From Margaritifera margaritifera (lineage: Eukaryota; Mollusca; Bivalvia; Unionida; Margaritiferidae): 64,000 nucleotides of DNA. The stretch spans positions 620,001 to 684,000 of the forward strand of contig JAQPZY010000964.1 in the NCBI GenBank assembly GCA_029931535.1, in the 5' to 3' direction. Shown here in pieces: positions 62,887 to 64,000 of this stretch. How positions within the stretch are numbered: the first letter of the stretch is position 1; each line of letters starts with the position of its first letter. Position numbers and translations under genes: made by a program. The notes under the pieces are model-generated. The model saw nothing but the letters and a program-made list of their open reading frames with translations. It did not search any database and was not told the origin of the DNA.

Positions 62887-63993
62887 TTAATGAAATCTTT
62901 CCAGAGCACCTTGACTTTCAGGGTGATAGGCAGAAGATTTAAACTGTTGGATGCCTAATTCATGCATAACTTGTTGGAAAATTCCAGACATAAAATTTGA
63001 CCCTTGATCTGACTGGACAGATTTGGGAAGGCCAACAAGTGTAAAAAACTTCACCAAAGCTTTCACAATAGTTTTAGTTTTTATATTTCTCAGAGGAATT
63101 GCTTCTGGAAATCTTGTAGATGCACACATGATGGTCAACAAGTATTGGTTGCCTAACTTGGTTTTAGGTAAAGGACCAACACAGTCTACCATTATTCTAC
63201 TAAATGGTTCATCAAATGCAGAAATAGGTTGCAGATGAGCCTTAGGTATCTTCTGATTGGGTTTTCCTACCATTTGACAAGTGTGACAAGATCTGCAGTA
63301 TTTAGAAACATCACTTTTGAGTTTCGGCCAATAAAAATGATTCAAGATCTTGTGATAAGTCTTACGGACTCCTAAATGACCAGCCAAAGGAGTTTCATGG
63401 GCTAAACTAAGAATTTCCTGTCTATATGACTTAGGAACAACAATTTGATAGCTCACTGACCACTCGTCACCAGCGGGTACATCAGGTGGTCTCCATTTCC
63501 TCATAAGGACCCCATTTTTCACAAAGTAACACACTGGAACTTGTGTGGCTTCAGTTTCACTAATAGCCCTCTGAAACAAACAAGATATCTCGGGATCTTG
63601 CTCCTGTTCAACGACAAGGGATTGTCGTTTGTCATCCTGATTATAACAAAGAGAATGAGTTGCCAAAAGAGGATCACTGTGATCAATACCATTTGATTGA
63701 TCAATACCTGAGGAAAAAGTGACCTCATCAAAAGACTGACCAATACATGTGTCAGCTAAAGGAATAATATCCTGATCAACATCACTCTCAAGAGCTCTTT
63801 TTGCCATAGCTCTAGTAACTGCACAAGCAGGGTATAAATCAGGGATTTCAGTTTCGACAGGATCAACTTTCTGATCCAAACAAGGCTTGTCAGTTACAAG
63901 TGGATTAACCATAACCTTATCTCCAGCTAGGTCATTGCCTAGTAATAAATGAACACCCTCTATGGGTAAAGAAGTCACTGCCCCAACAGTCAC
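62887..63993 (-). pseudogene. Gmr1-type pol: protease C-terminus + integrase
   Basis: 368 codons open from the window edge. Residues 13-26 (GVHLLLGNDLAGD) match the C-terminal part of retropepsin. Residues 199-239 form the integrase H2C2 zinc finger: H199, H206, C236, C239. The DDE catalytic core is complete: D270 in MVDCVGPLP, D329 in QSDQGSNF, E365 in ALERFH, with 35 residues between the second Asp and the Glu. The TAA at 62887-62889 falls three codons after the catalytic Glu. The same frame continues after it into the next entry, so it is a single nonsense change, apparently from a Gln codon, rather than a natural end. The TTG start often assigned to the downstream part is an artefact. The protease Asp motif would lie beyond 64000. 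Confidence 0.82.
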
Positions 63994-64000
63994 AGATCCA

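Larger units (their letters stand above)
59953..64000 (-). mobile_element. Gmr1-type Ty3/gypsy LTR retrotransposon (5' part beyond window)
   Basis: The element is read on the minus strand from the window edge down to its 3' LTR. The visible order is retropepsin C-terminus, integrase, reverse transcriptase, RNase H, polypurine tract, LTR. Ordinary Ty3/gypsy elements have integrase after RNase H. Integrase before RT, together with a gypsy-type RT (YIDD, FDLLKGFWQIPL), GPY-like integrase tail and H2C2 zinc finger, is the arrangement known for the Gmr1 clade. Sequence identity to gypsy rather than copia is clear from the RT and integrase motifs. Gag, the protease catalytic site, the primer-binding site and the 5' LTR are outside the window. 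The copy is relatively young: pol is nearly intact, with one nonsense codon and one frame change. It sits in the last intron of a NOX/DUOX-like gene, in sense orientation. Confidence 0.85.

Overview
The window reads as intergenic and intronic DNA from a large, AT-rich, repeat-laden animal genome, most likely a lophotrochozoan and probably a mollusc. This is inferred from (TA)n, (GA)n and (CA)n microsatellites, a GGTCA-rich tandem array of the kind common in bivalve and gastropod genomes, tRNA-derived SINEs, a Penelope-like element, several LINE clades and a Gmr1-type LTR element. Nothing bacterial or viral is present. Almost all short open frames are chance frames or run through microsatellites.

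Only one host-gene piece is secure: on the minus strand, the terminal coding exon of an NADPH oxidase (DUOX-like) at 59722-59847. Its upstream intron holds a Ty3/gypsy-superfamily element (3' LTR 59953-60703, pol 60842-63993, continuing past the window edge) in the same orientation as the gene. The pol order is protease-integrase-reverse transcriptase-RNase H, the rearranged order of the Gmr1 clade. This copy carries one nonsense codon and one -1 frame change. A tentative second host locus is a short first coding exon on the plus strand at 58286.

Layout: 1-6 kb holds decayed repeats (a fold-back element at 1921-2069, a dispersed-repeat copy at 3.85-4.6 kb, the GGTCA array at 4.5-5.7 kb). 6.96-8.12 kb is a degenerate Penelope-like element with RT remnant and GIY-YIG domain. 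10.4-15.8 kb is a head-to-tail triplication of a ~2.2-2.5 kb repeat, dated internally by SINE insertions with empty sites in sister copies. 15.8-20.1 kb carries further paralogous segments. 21.38-22.18 kb is a fold-back element with GC-rich minisatellite arms. 22.9-25.3 kb (minus) is a decayed, intron-containing Crypton/DUF3504-like gene, part of which was tandemly amplified as a 59-bp repeat.

25.7-46.3 kb is an array of ~1.0-1.3 kb units, most seeded with a (GA)n tract. It is interrupted at 30.6-43.4 kb by ~12.8 kb of retroelement DNA: an I-superfamily LINE with RNase H and zinc knuckles (31.0-36.1 kb), then an L1/Tx1-like LINE (37.4-40.9 kb), then unclassified repeats including a triple hairpin. 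47-59.7 kb contains degenerate minisatellites, a LINE RT fragment on the minus strand (50.3-51.2 kb), a hAT-type MITE with an 8-bp target duplication (54795-54977) and a SINE (55.7 kb).

Genes do not act together here as a pathway. The window is best read as a record of nested insertion, tandem duplication and microsatellite growth beside the 3' end of an NADPH oxidase gene.
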